A stretch of 59,229 nucleotides of DNA from Lentisphaerota bacterium. GTDB taxonomy: Bacteria > Verrucomicrobiota > Kiritimatiellia > PWTM01. Both the position numbers and the translations under genes were made by a program. The notes under the pieces were generated by a model that saw only the letters and a program-made list of their open reading frames with translations, had not been told where the DNA came from and ran no database searches. The stretch lies in the NCBI GenBank assembly GCA_016873715.1, contig VGWF01000009.1, positions 1 to 59,229 on the forward strand, written 5' to 3'. Position 1 is the first letter of the stretch, and each line of letters opens with the position of its first letter. Below, in pieces: positions 26,487 to 34,133 of this stretch.

Positions 26487-26986
26487 CCGGCGCGCAGGAT
26501 CGTGATGACGAACCACGCGATGCCCGCGAGCGCCAGGATGCCGATCACGATGATCAGCGTGTACCACAGCCCCGTGTTCTCCTTCCGGCGGGCGCCGAAG
26601 GGCGAGATGCTGCCGAACGAGATCGGGGCCGTGGCGGGACCGGAGGTGACTTCCACCTTCGCCTGCGAGAACGTGGGCGCCTCGGCGGCGGCCTCCGCCC
26701 CCTCCGCGTCGAAAAGAAACTCGATCGAGCCGACCTGGACGAGGTCCTTCGGGTGGAGATCCGCCTCCTTGATCTCCTTCGAGTTCACCCGCGTGCCGTT
26801 CGTCGACCCGAGGTCCACGAGCGAGAAGTGGTTCCCGCTCTTCATCACGCAGCAGTGCCGGCCGGAGACCGTGGCGTGATCGATCACGATCATGTTCGTG
26901 GCATTGCGCCCGATCGAGACCTTGTCACGGTCCAGTTCGTAGTTCTTGCCCTTCACCTCGGGCGACATTCCGATCAAGACGGCCAT
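26483..26986 (-). CDS. C-tail-anchored FHA-domain protein
   Basis: 167-aa protein with an FHA phosphothreonine-binding domain at residues 1-90: VSIGRNATNMIVIDHATVSGRHC contains the conserved GR and SxxH, and DLGSTNGTRVN the NG loop. A flexible linker follows, then one C-terminal membrane helix (LWYTLIIVIGILALAGIAWFVITIL, about 139-163), so the domain faces the cytoplasm from the membrane. It probably recruits a phosphorylated partner, perhaps linked to the pseudopilin it is coupled with. GGGGAG is the ribosome binding site, and a promoter with a perfect TTGACA box is predicted upstream. Confidence 0.88.
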   Translation of the reverse strand: MAVLIGMSPEVKGKNYELDRDKVSIGRNATNMIVIDHATVSGRHCCVMKSGNHFSLVDLGSTNGTRVNSKEIKEADLHPKDLVQVGSIEFLFDAEGAEAAAEAPTFSQAKVEVTSGPATAPISFGSISPFGARRKENTGLWYTLIIVIGILALAGIAWFVITILRAG

Positions 26987-27016
26987 GGCGCATCTCCCCG
27001 CGGGTTGCTTGTCCGC

Positions 27017-27046
27017 AGGATGGCCCACCCCCCCGCCGCTTGTCAA
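27017..27046 (-). promoter_or_regulatory. Predicted promoter of the FHA-pseudopilin operon
   Basis: Minus-strand TTGACA (perfect -35) and CATCCT are 18 bases apart, 30 bases upstream of the FHA start codon. The left target-duplication copy of a transposable element begins 16 bases further upstream. Confidence 0.45.
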
Positions 27047-27061
27047 TGCCGCGGACGACCG

Positions 27062-27475
27062 GACCGCGGCCCAGGGCAGACGCATCTTGATTCCTGTCGA
27101 AACCGGGCCGTGTGCGCGGGATCCTCAGGATTCCCCTTCCATCGCCGGGAAAGGGAGATCCCAGCCGAACGATCCTTGAATCAAGGCGAAGGCGATGCCG
27201 CGGCGCGCACCGGGTGGCCCCGAGCCCGCGAGGGGCCCGGCCGGGAACGCGGCAGACCGCCCCGGATGCAAGGCGACGAAGGGGGCGCTGGACTCGTGTC
27301 CGCGCCCCCTTCGGCAACGCCGCAGGCGGGGCGGGATCCCGCGCGATCCGGCCGGCCTGGTGCGCGTCGCACCCCCGCAACCGCAAGGGCTCCTGCGTCC
27401 ACCCGCGACTCCGCGCCCCGCCGACCGAAAGGCGCCGCGACCTCGAGGAAGATGCGTCTGCCCTGGACCGCGGCC
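27062..27475. mobile_element. MITE-like element, copy 1, with 10-bp target duplication
   Basis: Non-coding element of 394 bp (27072-27465) bounded by perfect 17-bp terminal inverted repeats, CAGGGCAGACGCATCTT and its complement. It is flanked by exact direct repeats GACCGCGGCC (27062-27071 and 27466-27475), a 10-bp target duplication. A second copy lies in inverse orientation at 45569-45980. The two agree closely over the outer ~170 and ~190 bases and differ in the middle. No transposase is encoded. Ten-base duplications are seen with IS4-type elements, so an IS4-like transposase elsewhere could mobilise it. It fills most of the 541-base gap between the FHA gene and rbsD. Confidence 0.85.
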
Positions 27476-27504
27476 TTGTCCCCCCTCCGCCGCGACGGTA
27501 CGAT
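27476..27504 (+). promoter_or_regulatory. Predicted promoter of rbsD, abutting the MITE
   Basis: TTGTCC and TACGAT are 17 bases apart. The -35 box starts at the very base after the element's right target duplication. Transcription would start about 18 bases before the rbsD ATG. Confidence 0.45.
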
Positions 27505-27527
27505 GGCGCTCGTCACAAGGAGCCGGC

Positions 27528-27917
27528 ATGCTGAAACACGGAATCCTGAATCCCGCGGTCAACTCGCTGCTGAGCCGCGTGCGGCACACGAACACGCTCG
27601 TGATCGCCGACCGCGGGTTCCCGTTCTGGCCGCAGGTCGAGACGGTCGACCTCTCGCTCGTCGACGACATCCCGACGGTCCTGCAGGTCCTGGCCGCGGT
27701 CCGTCCGAACTTCGTCATCGGCCAGGCCTTCATGGCGGAGGAGTTCCGGGCGCACAACACGGCCCGCACGCGGAAGTCCTTCGACGCCGCCCTCGCGGGC
27801 ATCCCGGTCGCCTTCGAGCCGCACGTCGAGTTCAAGCGGCGCATCCCGGCCGCCATCGGCCTGGTCCGGACCGGCGACACGACCCCGTACGCCAACCTGG
27901 TTCTCGTTTCGGCGTAG
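27528..27917 (+). CDS. rbsD: RbsD/FucU family sugar mutarotase
   Basis: 129-aa cytoplasmic protein of the RbsD/FucU family, which interconverts anomers or ring forms of ribose, fucose or similar sugars. The N-terminal MLKHGILNPAVNSLLSRVRHTNTLVIADRGFPFWPQ carries the conserved His20 and Asp of ADRGFPFW. The C-terminus FKRRIPAAIGLVRTGDTTPYANLVLVS is the sugar-binding end with its conserved Tyr/Asn pair. AAGGAG lies 6 bases before the ATG. It is the first gene downstream of MITE copy 1. The ABC-transporter operon begins 69 bases later; whether rbsD belongs to it is uncertain. Confidence 0.9.
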   Translation: MLKHGILNPAVNSLLSRVRHTNTLVIADRGFPFWPQVETVDLSLVDDIPTVLQVLAAVRPNFVIGQAFMAEEFRAHNTARTRKSFDAALAGIPVAFEPHVEFKRRIPAAIGLVRTGDTTPYANLVLVSA

Positions 27918-27986
27918 CGGCCCTTGCGTTCGGCGCGGACCGGGGCGAACATACGGGCGCACCGGCGCACGCCGGACGGAGACACC

Positions 27987-29120
27987 ATGCGAAGCACGCG
28001 ACTTCTGGCCCTCGCGACCGCCATCCTCGGGATGGCCGCCCTGCCGTCGCACGCGTGCAACGTGCCGGTCTTCCGCTACGCGCTGGAGCGATGGCCGGCG
28101 GACCGCTACCTCCTGACCCTCCTTCACCGCGGGCCGCTGGCGGCGGACGCCGCGGCCGTGGTGGAGGCGCTGGAACAGACGGCGTCGGACGGCTTCGCCA
28201 ATGTCGCCGTCCGCCGCGTCGATCTCGCCGACCCGAAGCCCTCGCCCTATCGCGACGTGCCGGGCGGCATCCCGGAGACCGAACTGCCATGCCTCGTGCT
28301 CCAGGATCCCGTCGAGCCCGGCGCCGCGGGCGTCGTCTGGCGCGGCCCGCCCGCCGCGGACGGCATCCGCCCCCTGCTCGATTCCCCGGCGCGCCGGGAC
28401 CTGCGCAAACGTCTTCTCGGCGGCGACTCGGCGGTCTGGCTTCTGCTCGAGGGCGGCGACGCGAAGGCGGACGATGCCGTCGCCGCGCGGCTGGCGAAGG
28501 AGTCGAAGCGGATCGCCGCGGACCTCGAGATCCCGGAGATGGATCCCTCCGACCCGCGAACCCGGGTCAACGAATCCCTGACCATCGCCTTCTCGACCTT
28601 GCGCCTCTCGCGCAGCGATCCCGCCGAGCGCTTCCTCCTCGCCCAGATCTTCCACCTGTTCCCGACGCTGCGGGAGACGAGCGACCCGGTGATCCTGCCC
28701 GTCTTCGGCCGCGGTCGCGTACTGTGCAAGCTGCCGGGGGACGGGCTGGACGACGGCACGCTGGACGAGGTCGCCGTGTTCCTGACCGGCGCCTGCTCGT
28801 GCGAGGTGAAGTCGATGAACCCGGGCCATGATCTCCTGATGGCGGCGGACTGGGACGCCCTGATCGAGGAGCGTGTCGTCGAGGAACCCGCCCTCCCCCC
28901 CCTGGTCAGCCTCTCCGGCCTCGCCGAGCAGGCCGCGAAGCCATCCGCCACCCCGGCCGCGGGGCCGGCCCTCCGGGCCGCCCCGGCCCCGGCTCCGGAC
29001 GCCCGGCCCGATGCGGAACGGTCCCCGCTCCGCCGCAACCTCCTCGCCGTCGGGGCCGCCGGCCTGGCCGCCCTCGCCGCCGGCACGCTGTGGCTGATGC
29101 GCCGGAGACCTCCGTCGTGA
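27987..29120 (+). CDS. Cys-motif membrane-anchored protein of the dual ABC operon
   Basis: 377-aa protein without a recognised domain. Residues 1-23 are a signal peptide ending SHA, so Cys24 (CNVPVFRYALERW) would be at the mature N-terminus. A Trp/Tyr-rich domain follows that could be thioredoxin-like (residues 25-110), then a second domain with CSCEVKSMNPGHD at 270-282. A Pro/Ala linker leads to a C-terminal membrane helix (about 352-370) and an Arg-rich cytoplasmic tail. So the protein is exported and anchored at its C-terminus. The CXC and Met suggest soft-metal or thiol chemistry, which is inference. I recall similar CN-VPVFRYALERW proteins beside MacB-like transporters in planctomycetes. 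Its stop overlaps the permease GTG. Confidence 0.65.
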   Translation: MRSTRLLALATAILGMAALPSHACNVPVFRYALERWPADRYLLTLLHRGPLAADAAAVVEALEQTASDGFANVAVRRVDLADPKPSPYRDVPGGIPETELPCLVLQDPVEPGAAGVVWRGPPAADGIRPLLDSPARRDLRKRLLGGDSAVWLLLEGGDAKADDAVAARLAKESKRIAADLEIPEMDPSDPRTRVNESLTIAFSTLRLSRSDPAERFLLAQIFHLFPTLRETSDPVILPVFGRGRVLCKLPGDGLDDGTLDEVAVFLTGACSCEVKSMNPGHDLLMAADWDALIEERVVEEPALPPLVSLSGLAEQAAKPSATPAAGPALRAAPAPAPDARPDAERSPLRRNLLAVGAAGLAALAAGTLWLMRRRPPS

Positions 29121-30385
29121 CGCTGACGCGGATCGTCCTTCGCGAGATCCGGCACCGCCGGACCGGCTTCCTCGTCGGCGTCGTCTCGGTGGCGGCGGCG
29201 GCCGCCTGCTCGATCGCCGCGATGACCGTCCTGCGACGCCACGATCTGGAAACGACCCGGCTCGTCGCCGCCAAGGAGGCCGAGACGCAGGCCAAGATGG
29301 AGGCGTACGAGGACGATGTCCGCAAGCTGACCGTCGCGATGGGCTTCAACGTGCTGATCCTTCCGAAGGACCAGGACCTGGCGGACCTCTACGCGGACGA
29401 CTACGCCACGCGCTTCATGCCCGAGGCCTACGCGACGCGTCTGGCCGAGAGCCGCGTGGCCACGATCAACCACGTCCTCCCGAGCCTCCAGCAGAAGATC
29501 AAGTGGCCCGAACGGCAGCGCACGGTCATTCTGATGGGCGTCCGCGGCGAGGTCTACCTTCACAGCGCGAAGCAGAAGCCGATCCTCGACGCGGTCACGC
29601 CCGGCACCGTCGTCGTCGGCCACGAACTGCATTCCGGCCTCGGCCTCAAGGCCGGCGACCCGCTGCAGATCCTCGGCCGCACGTTCACCGTCGCCCGGCT
29701 GAACCCCGAGCGCGGAACCAAGGACGACATCACGCTGTGGATCGATCTCGGCGAGGCGCAGGCGATGCTCGACAAGCCCGGCCTCATCAACGCGATCCTG
29801 GCGCTCGACTGCACCTGCGCGGCGGACCGGCTGAGCCTGATCCGCGCGGAGATCCTCAAGATCCTGCCCGACACGCAGGTCATCGAGTTCGCCTCCCAGG
29901 CCATCGCGCGCGCCGAGGCCCGGCGCCGGGCCGCGGAGGAGGCCGCCGCCGCGATCGCGGCGGAGAAGGCGCAGCGCGACCGGCTGCGCAACGCGCGGGA
30001 GACGATGGCCGCGATCCTCGTGCCCGCGGTGGCCGCGGTCTGCGCGGTCTGGATCGGCCTCCTCGCCCTCGCCAACGTCCGCGAGCGCCGCGCCGAGATC
30101 GGCATCTACCGGGCCGTCGGCCTGTCCACGCGCCAGATCCTCCTCGTCTTCCTCGGCCGGGCGGCGGCCGTCGGGTTCGCCGGCGCGGCGCTCGGCATCG
30201 CCGCGGCGCTGGCCTTCGCCGCGGCCTCGGGCGGCGCGACCGGCAGCGGCGTCCGGACCGGTATCGACGGGCGCTGGCTCGCCTGGGCGGTCGCGGCGGC
30301 GCCCCTGCTCTCCGTCTTCGCGAGCTGGCTGCCCGCGCTGGCCGCCGCGCAGCAGGATCCGGCCGACATCCTGAGGGAGTCCTGA
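29117..30385 (+). CDS. MacB/FtsX-type ABC transporter permease
   Basis: 422-aa membrane protein: one N-terminal helix (about 17-38), a large extracytoplasmic domain of about 260 residues, then three helices near 305-330, 345-375 and 390-415, the FtsX/MacB topology used by mechanotransmission or export ABC systems. The cytoplasmic turn ANVRERRAEIGIYRAVGLSTRQI is the family hallmark. Within the extracytoplasmic domain LDCTCAADRL places Cys232 and Cys234 in a CXC motif. A coiled segment rich in Ala, Arg and Glu precedes the second helix. GTG start in a GTGA overlap with the previous gene. The ATPase follows one base after its stop. Confidence 0.85.
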   Translation: MTLTRIVLREIRHRRTGFLVGVVSVAAAAACSIAAMTVLRRHDLETTRLVAAKEAETQAKMEAYEDDVRKLTVAMGFNVLILPKDQDLADLYADDYATRFMPEAYATRLAESRVATINHVLPSLQQKIKWPERQRTVILMGVRGEVYLHSAKQKPILDAVTPGTVVVGHELHSGLGLKAGDPLQILGRTFTVARLNPERGTKDDITLWIDLGEAQAMLDKPGLINAILALDCTCAADRLSLIRAEILKILPDTQVIEFASQAIARAEARRRAAEEAAAAIAAEKAQRDRLRNARETMAAILVPAVAAVCAVWIGLLALANVRERRAEIGIYRAVGLSTRQILLVFLGRAAAVGFAGAALGIAAALAFAAASGGATGSGVRTGIDGRWLAWAVAAAPLLSVFASWLPALAAAQQDPADILRES

Positions 30386-30386
30386 C

Positions 30387-31055
30387 GTGGCGCTGCTCGA
30401 ACTCCAGGATCTCGGCCGGACGCACGCGGGACCCGGCGGCCCCGTGCGCGCGCTCGACGGCGTCACGCTGCACCTGGAAGCGGGCGAGTTCGTCGCCGTC
30501 CGCGGCCCGAGCGGCTGCGGGAAGACGACCCTCCTCCTCGCCGCCGGCGCGCTGCTCCGTCCCGATCGCGGCACCGTGCGTTTCGGCGGCGCGGATCCCT
30601 ACGCGATGCCGCCCGGGCCGCGCTCCGCCCTGCGCGCTGCCGGCATCGGCTTCGTCTTCCAGCAGTTCCACCTCGTCCCCTACCTGGACGTCCTCGACAA
30701 CATCCTCGTGCCCTCGCTGGCCGGCGCGCCTCCCGCGGACGCGCGCGGACGCGCGGTCGAGCTTGCGGAGCGCCTCGGCCTGTCCGGCCGGCTCCGTCAC
30801 GTGCCGGCCGCGCTCAGCGTCGGCGAGCGCCAGCGCACCGCCCTGGCCCGCGCGCTGCTGAACCGGCCGAGGCTGCTGCTGGCGGACGAACCCACCGGCA
30901 ACCTCGATCCGGACAACGGCCGCATCGTGCTCGACCATCTCGCGGCCTTCGCCCGCGACGGGGGCGCGGTGCTGCTCGTCACGCACGACGCCGGGGCCGC
31001 CGCGCGCGCCGGGCGCGTCGTGGCGATGCGGGACGGCCGCCTCGCGGAGCAATAA
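30387..31055 (+). CDS. MacB/LolD-like ABC transporter ATPase
   Basis: 222-aa cytoplasmic ATPase of the LolD/MacB class, partner of the permease just upstream. Walker A is GPSGCGKTT (40-48) and the Q-loop is VFQQFHLVPYLD. The signature reads LSVGERQR instead of LSGGQ, Walker B is LLLADEPTGNLD, and the switch histidine is in LVTHD. GTG start with GAGGGAG ahead. It probably powers lipoprotein or substrate movement across the envelope together with the FtsX-like permease. Confidence 0.9.
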   Translation: MALLELQDLGRTHAGPGGPVRALDGVTLHLEAGEFVAVRGPSGCGKTTLLLAAGALLRPDRGTVRFGGADPYAMPPGPRSALRAAGIGFVFQQFHLVPYLDVLDNILVPSLAGAPPADARGRAVELAERLGLSGRLRHVPAALSVGERQRTALARALLNRPRLLLADEPTGNLDPDNGRIVLDHLAAFARDGGAVLLVTHDAGAAARAGRVVAMRDGRLAEQ

Positions 31056-31113
31056 TCCGCGCCGCATGCCGTTCGTCCTGCTATCCTGTCCGCCTCCGGG
31101 GAAGCGCATCGAG

Positions 31114-32652
31114 ATGAACGCACAACGCACGCAGGGGAGCACGGGCGCCGCGCGGAATGCCTGGGTGGTCACCCTGGCCTCCCTGGCGGCGATCGCGGTC
31201 CTCGTCGCCCTCCTGCGCGACCGCGGACCGGCGCGCGGGCCGTCCACGGACGCAACGAACCCGCTGCTCGTCTTCTGCGCCGCGGGGATCAAGGTCCCGG
31301 TCGAGGCCGCCGCCCGCGACTTCGAGCGCGAGACCGGCGAGCGCGTCCAACTGCAGTACGGCGGCTCGGGCACGCTGCTGGGCAACCTGCGGGTGGCGGA
31401 GGCGGGGGACGTCTATGTTCCCGCGGACGCGAGCTACATCGAGGCGGGCCGGGGCTTCGGCGTGCTGGCCGAGGTCGTCCCCCTTGCGCGCCAGCGCCCC
31501 GTGATCCTGGTCGCGAAGGGCAATCCGAAGGGCATCCGCGCGATCGAGGACCTCGGACGCGACGGCGTCCGCGTTTCGTTCGCCAATCCCGAGGCGGCCT
31601 CCGTGGGGCGCTCCGTCCGCGCGCTGCTGCAGGCCTCGGGCCGGTGGACGGCCCTGGAGGCGCGCATCGCCGTCTTCAAGCCGACGGTGAACGACGTCGC
31701 CAACGACGTGAAGCTCGGCGCGGTGGACGCGGGAATCGTCTGGGATGCGCTCGCCGCCCAGTATCCCGACCTCGACGTCGTGCGGGTGCCCGCGTTCGAC
31801 GACGCCGCCGAGACGCTCCACGCCGCCGTGCTGAAATCGTCCCGGCGCCCCACGGTGGCGTTGCGCTTCCTGCGTTTCCTCGCCGCGCGCGACCGCGGAG
31901 CGGGGATCTTCGCCGCGAGCGGCTACGAGGCGCTTCCCGGCGACGCCTGGGTTCTCGCCCCCGAGATCAGCCTCTTCAGCGGCTCGATGCTGCGCCCCGG
32001 CGTCGAGGCGACGCTCAAGGAGTTCGAGGCGCGCGAGGGCTGCCGCATCACCACCGTCTACAACGGCTGCGGCATCCTCTGCGCTCAGATGCGCGCCGGG
32101 GAGCGGCCGGACGCCTATCTCGCGTGCGACACCACGTTCATGGACAGCGTCGCCGACCTCTACGGGCCCCCGGCGGACGTCGTGGACAACAGCCTCATGA
32201 TCATCGTCCAGAAGGGCAATCCGAAGGGCATCGCGACACCCGCCGACCTCGCGAAGCCGGGCGTGCGCGTCGGCCTGCCGCACCACGACAAGTCCGCGAT
32301 GGGCAACGTCGCGTGGAGGATGCTCGTGGCGATGGGCCTCTACGACGCGATCGCGGCGAACCTGGCCGTCGAGTCGCCCACCGGCGACTTCCTCGTGAAC
32401 CAGCTCCGCACCGGCTCGCTCGATGCCATCCTCGCGTGCCGCACGAACTACAGGCAGGTCAGCGACACGCTCGACGCCCTCCCGATCGACCATCCCATGG
32501 CCACCATGACCCAGCCCTTCGCCGTCGGAAAGGACACGCCCCACGCCCAGATGGTGCGGCGGCTGCTCGACGCGATGGTCTCCGGCACGGGCCGCGAACG
32601 CTTCGAGAAGGCCGGGTTCGGCTGGCGCTACCGGGGCCCGGCGGAGAAGTGA
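31114..32652 (+). CDS. Membrane-anchored tandem ModA-like substrate-binding protein
   Basis: 512-aa protein with a membrane anchor (about 17-35) and two fused type 2 periplasmic-binding domains of the molybdate/tungstate-binding kind. Domain 1 is about 49-275 (LLVFCAAGIKVPVEAAARDF, YGGSGTLLGNL, RPVILVAKGNPKGI). Domain 2 is about 283-510 (ISLFSGSMLRPGVEATLKEF, LMIIVQKGNPKGIATPADLA). The GGSG anion-binding loop of domain 1 is intact. In domain 2 it is replaced by NGCGILC (Cys319, Cys323), which would not bind an oxyanion in the usual way and may bind a metal or disulfide. Cys310 and Cys338 are near. Single ModA proteins are about 250 aa, so this is a fusion. The stop overlaps the permease GTG. 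Confidence 0.85.
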   Translation: MNAQRTQGSTGAARNAWVVTLASLAAIAVLVALLRDRGPARGPSTDATNPLLVFCAAGIKVPVEAAARDFERETGERVQLQYGGSGTLLGNLRVAEAGDVYVPADASYIEAGRGFGVLAEVVPLARQRPVILVAKGNPKGIRAIEDLGRDGVRVSFANPEAASVGRSVRALLQASGRWTALEARIAVFKPTVNDVANDVKLGAVDAGIVWDALAAQYPDLDVVRVPAFDDAAETLHAAVLKSSRRPTVALRFLRFLAARDRGAGIFAASGYEALPGDAWVLAPEISLFSGSMLRPGVEATLKEFEAREGCRITTVYNGCGILCAQMRAGERPDAYLACDTTFMDSVADLYGPPADVVDNSLMIIVQKGNPKGIATPADLAKPGVRVGLPHHDKSAMGNVAWRMLVAMGLYDAIAANLAVESPTGDFLVNQLRTGSLDAILACRTNYRQVSDTLDALPIDHPMATMTQPFAVGKDTPHAQMVRRLLDAMVSGTGRERFEKAGFGWRYRGPAEK

Positions 32653-33488
32653 GCGCCGCCCCCTCCAGCGACGGCGCCCGCGGGATCCCGCGCAACCGGC
32701 CCGACTGGCCCTTCTACACGGGCCTGGCGATCCTCGGCGGCGCGTACGTGGTCCTGATCGTGGCGCTGGTCGTGGCCGACGCCTCGTTCACCACGCCGTC
32801 GCACATCGCGAAGGCCCTCGCGAGCCCGGAGATCCGCTTCGCGATGCGGCTGAGCCTGCTTTCCTGCACGCTGACCGCCCTGCTCTCGCTGTGGGTCGCC
32901 GTTCCGACCGGCTACCTGCTGGCGCGCCACCGCTTCCCCGGCCGCCGGCTCGTCAACGCGATCCTCGACGTGCCGATCGTCCTCCCCCCGCTCGTGCTGG
33001 GCATCAGCCTGCTGATCCTGTTCCAGACGCCCCCCGGCCGGGCCCTGCAGCGCGTCGTGCCGGTGACCTACACGGTCGGCGCGGTGGTCCTCGCCCAGTT
33101 CGTCGTGGCCTGCGCCTTCGCGGTCCGCACGATGCTCGTCACGTTCGAGCAGATCAGCCCGCGCGCCGAACAGGTCGCGCTGACGCTCGGATGCAGCCGC
33201 GCCCAGGCCTTCTGGCAGGTCGTCCTGCCGGAGGCGCGCCGGGGCATCCTGACGGCGGCCACGCTCTCGTGGGCGCGCGCGCTCGGCGAGTTCGGCCCGA
33301 TCCTCGTCTTCGCGGGCGCGACGCGCCTGCGGACGGAGGTGCTGCCGACCACGGTCTTCCTCGAGCTCAGCGTCGGCAACATCGAGGCCGCGGCGGCGGT
33401 CTCGCTGGTCATGATCGTCGCGGCCCTGGCGGTGCTGGCGATCGCCCGCGTCTTCGGCCTCGGCACATCGTCGGAAGGGGTGCTGTGA
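32649..33488 (+). CDS. ModB-like ABC importer permease
   Basis: 279-aa inner-membrane permease of the molybdate/tungstate importer type with about six helices. Typical features are FAMRLSLLSCTLTALLSLWVAVPTGYLLAR, the PLVLGISLLILF helix and the coupling EAA loop ALTLGCSRAQAFWQVVLPEARRGI. ALGEFGPILVFAGATR near the C-terminus is very close to ModB/TupB. GTG start in a GTGA overlap with the binding-protein stop. It must pair with the tandem binding protein and the ATPase that starts 2 bases after its stop. Confidence 0.9.
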   Translation: MSAAPSSDGARGIPRNRPDWPFYTGLAILGGAYVVLIVALVVADASFTTPSHIAKALASPEIRFAMRLSLLSCTLTALLSLWVAVPTGYLLARHRFPGRRLVNAILDVPIVLPPLVLGISLLILFQTPPGRALQRVVPVTYTVGAVVLAQFVVACAFAVRTMLVTFEQISPRAEQVALTLGCSRAQAFWQVVLPEARRGILTAATLSWARALGEFGPILVFAGATRLRTEVLPTTVFLELSVGNIEAAAAVSLVMIVAALAVLAIARVFGLGTSSEGVL

Positions 33489-33489
33489 G

Positions 33490-34128
33490 ATGATCGCCGT
33501 GGACCATCTCGCGGTGCGCGCCGGCGGCTTCGAGCTCCGCGACGTCTCCTTCCGCGTGCCGCAGGGCGCCTACGCCGTGCTGATGGGCCGCACGGGGTCC
33601 GGCAAGACGACGCTGCTGGAGGCGCTCTGCGGCCTGCGCGCGGCGGCGGCGGGGACGATCCGTCTCGACGGGCGCGACGTGACGCGCTGGAAGCCGGCGG
33701 CGCGCGGCATCGGCTACGTGCCGCAGGACGGCGCCCTCTTTCCGACGATGACCGTGCGCGGACACCTCGCCTTCCCGCTGGCCATCCGCGACCGCCCGCG
33801 CGCGGAGATCGACGCGCGCGTCGCCGAACTCGCCGGGCTTCTCGGCCTCGCGCAGCTTCTCGACCGCCGCCCGCGCGGCCTCAGCGGGGGTGAGGTGCAA
33901 CGCGTCGCCCTCGGCCGCGCCCTTTCGTTCCGACCGCGGATCCTCTGCCTCGACGAACCGCTCAGCGCCCTCGACGAGGCCACGCGGGGCGAGATGTACG
34001 GCGTGCTCGACGCCGCCCGGCGGGCGGAAGGCGTCACGGCGCTGCACGTGACGCACAACCGCGAGGATGCCGACCGGCTGGCGACGATCCGGCTCCGCAT
34101 CGAAGACGGCCGGGTCGTCGAAGGGTAG
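33490..34128 (+). CDS. ModC-like ABC importer ATPase
   Basis: 212-aa cytoplasmic ATPase. Walker A is GRTGSGKTT (33-41), the Q-loop is YVPQDGALFPTMTV, the signature is LSGGEVQR, Walker B is ILCLDEPLSALDE, and the switch histidine is in HVTHN. It resembles ModC/TupC but lacks the C-terminal MOP regulatory domain, as in tungstate and related systems. Last gene of the plus-strand operon; its stop is only 5 bases from the stop of the convergent propeller gene. Confidence 0.9.
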   Translation: MIAVDHLAVRAGGFELRDVSFRVPQGAYAVLMGRTGSGKTTLLEALCGLRAAAAGTIRLDGRDVTRWKPAARGIGYVPQDGALFPTMTVRGHLAFPLAIRDRPRAEIDARVAELAGLLGLAQLLDRRPRGLSGGEVQRVALGRALSFRPRILCLDEPLSALDEATRGEMYGVLDAARRAEGVTALHVTHNREDADRLATIRLRIEDGRVVEG

Positions 34129-34133
34129 GCGTA

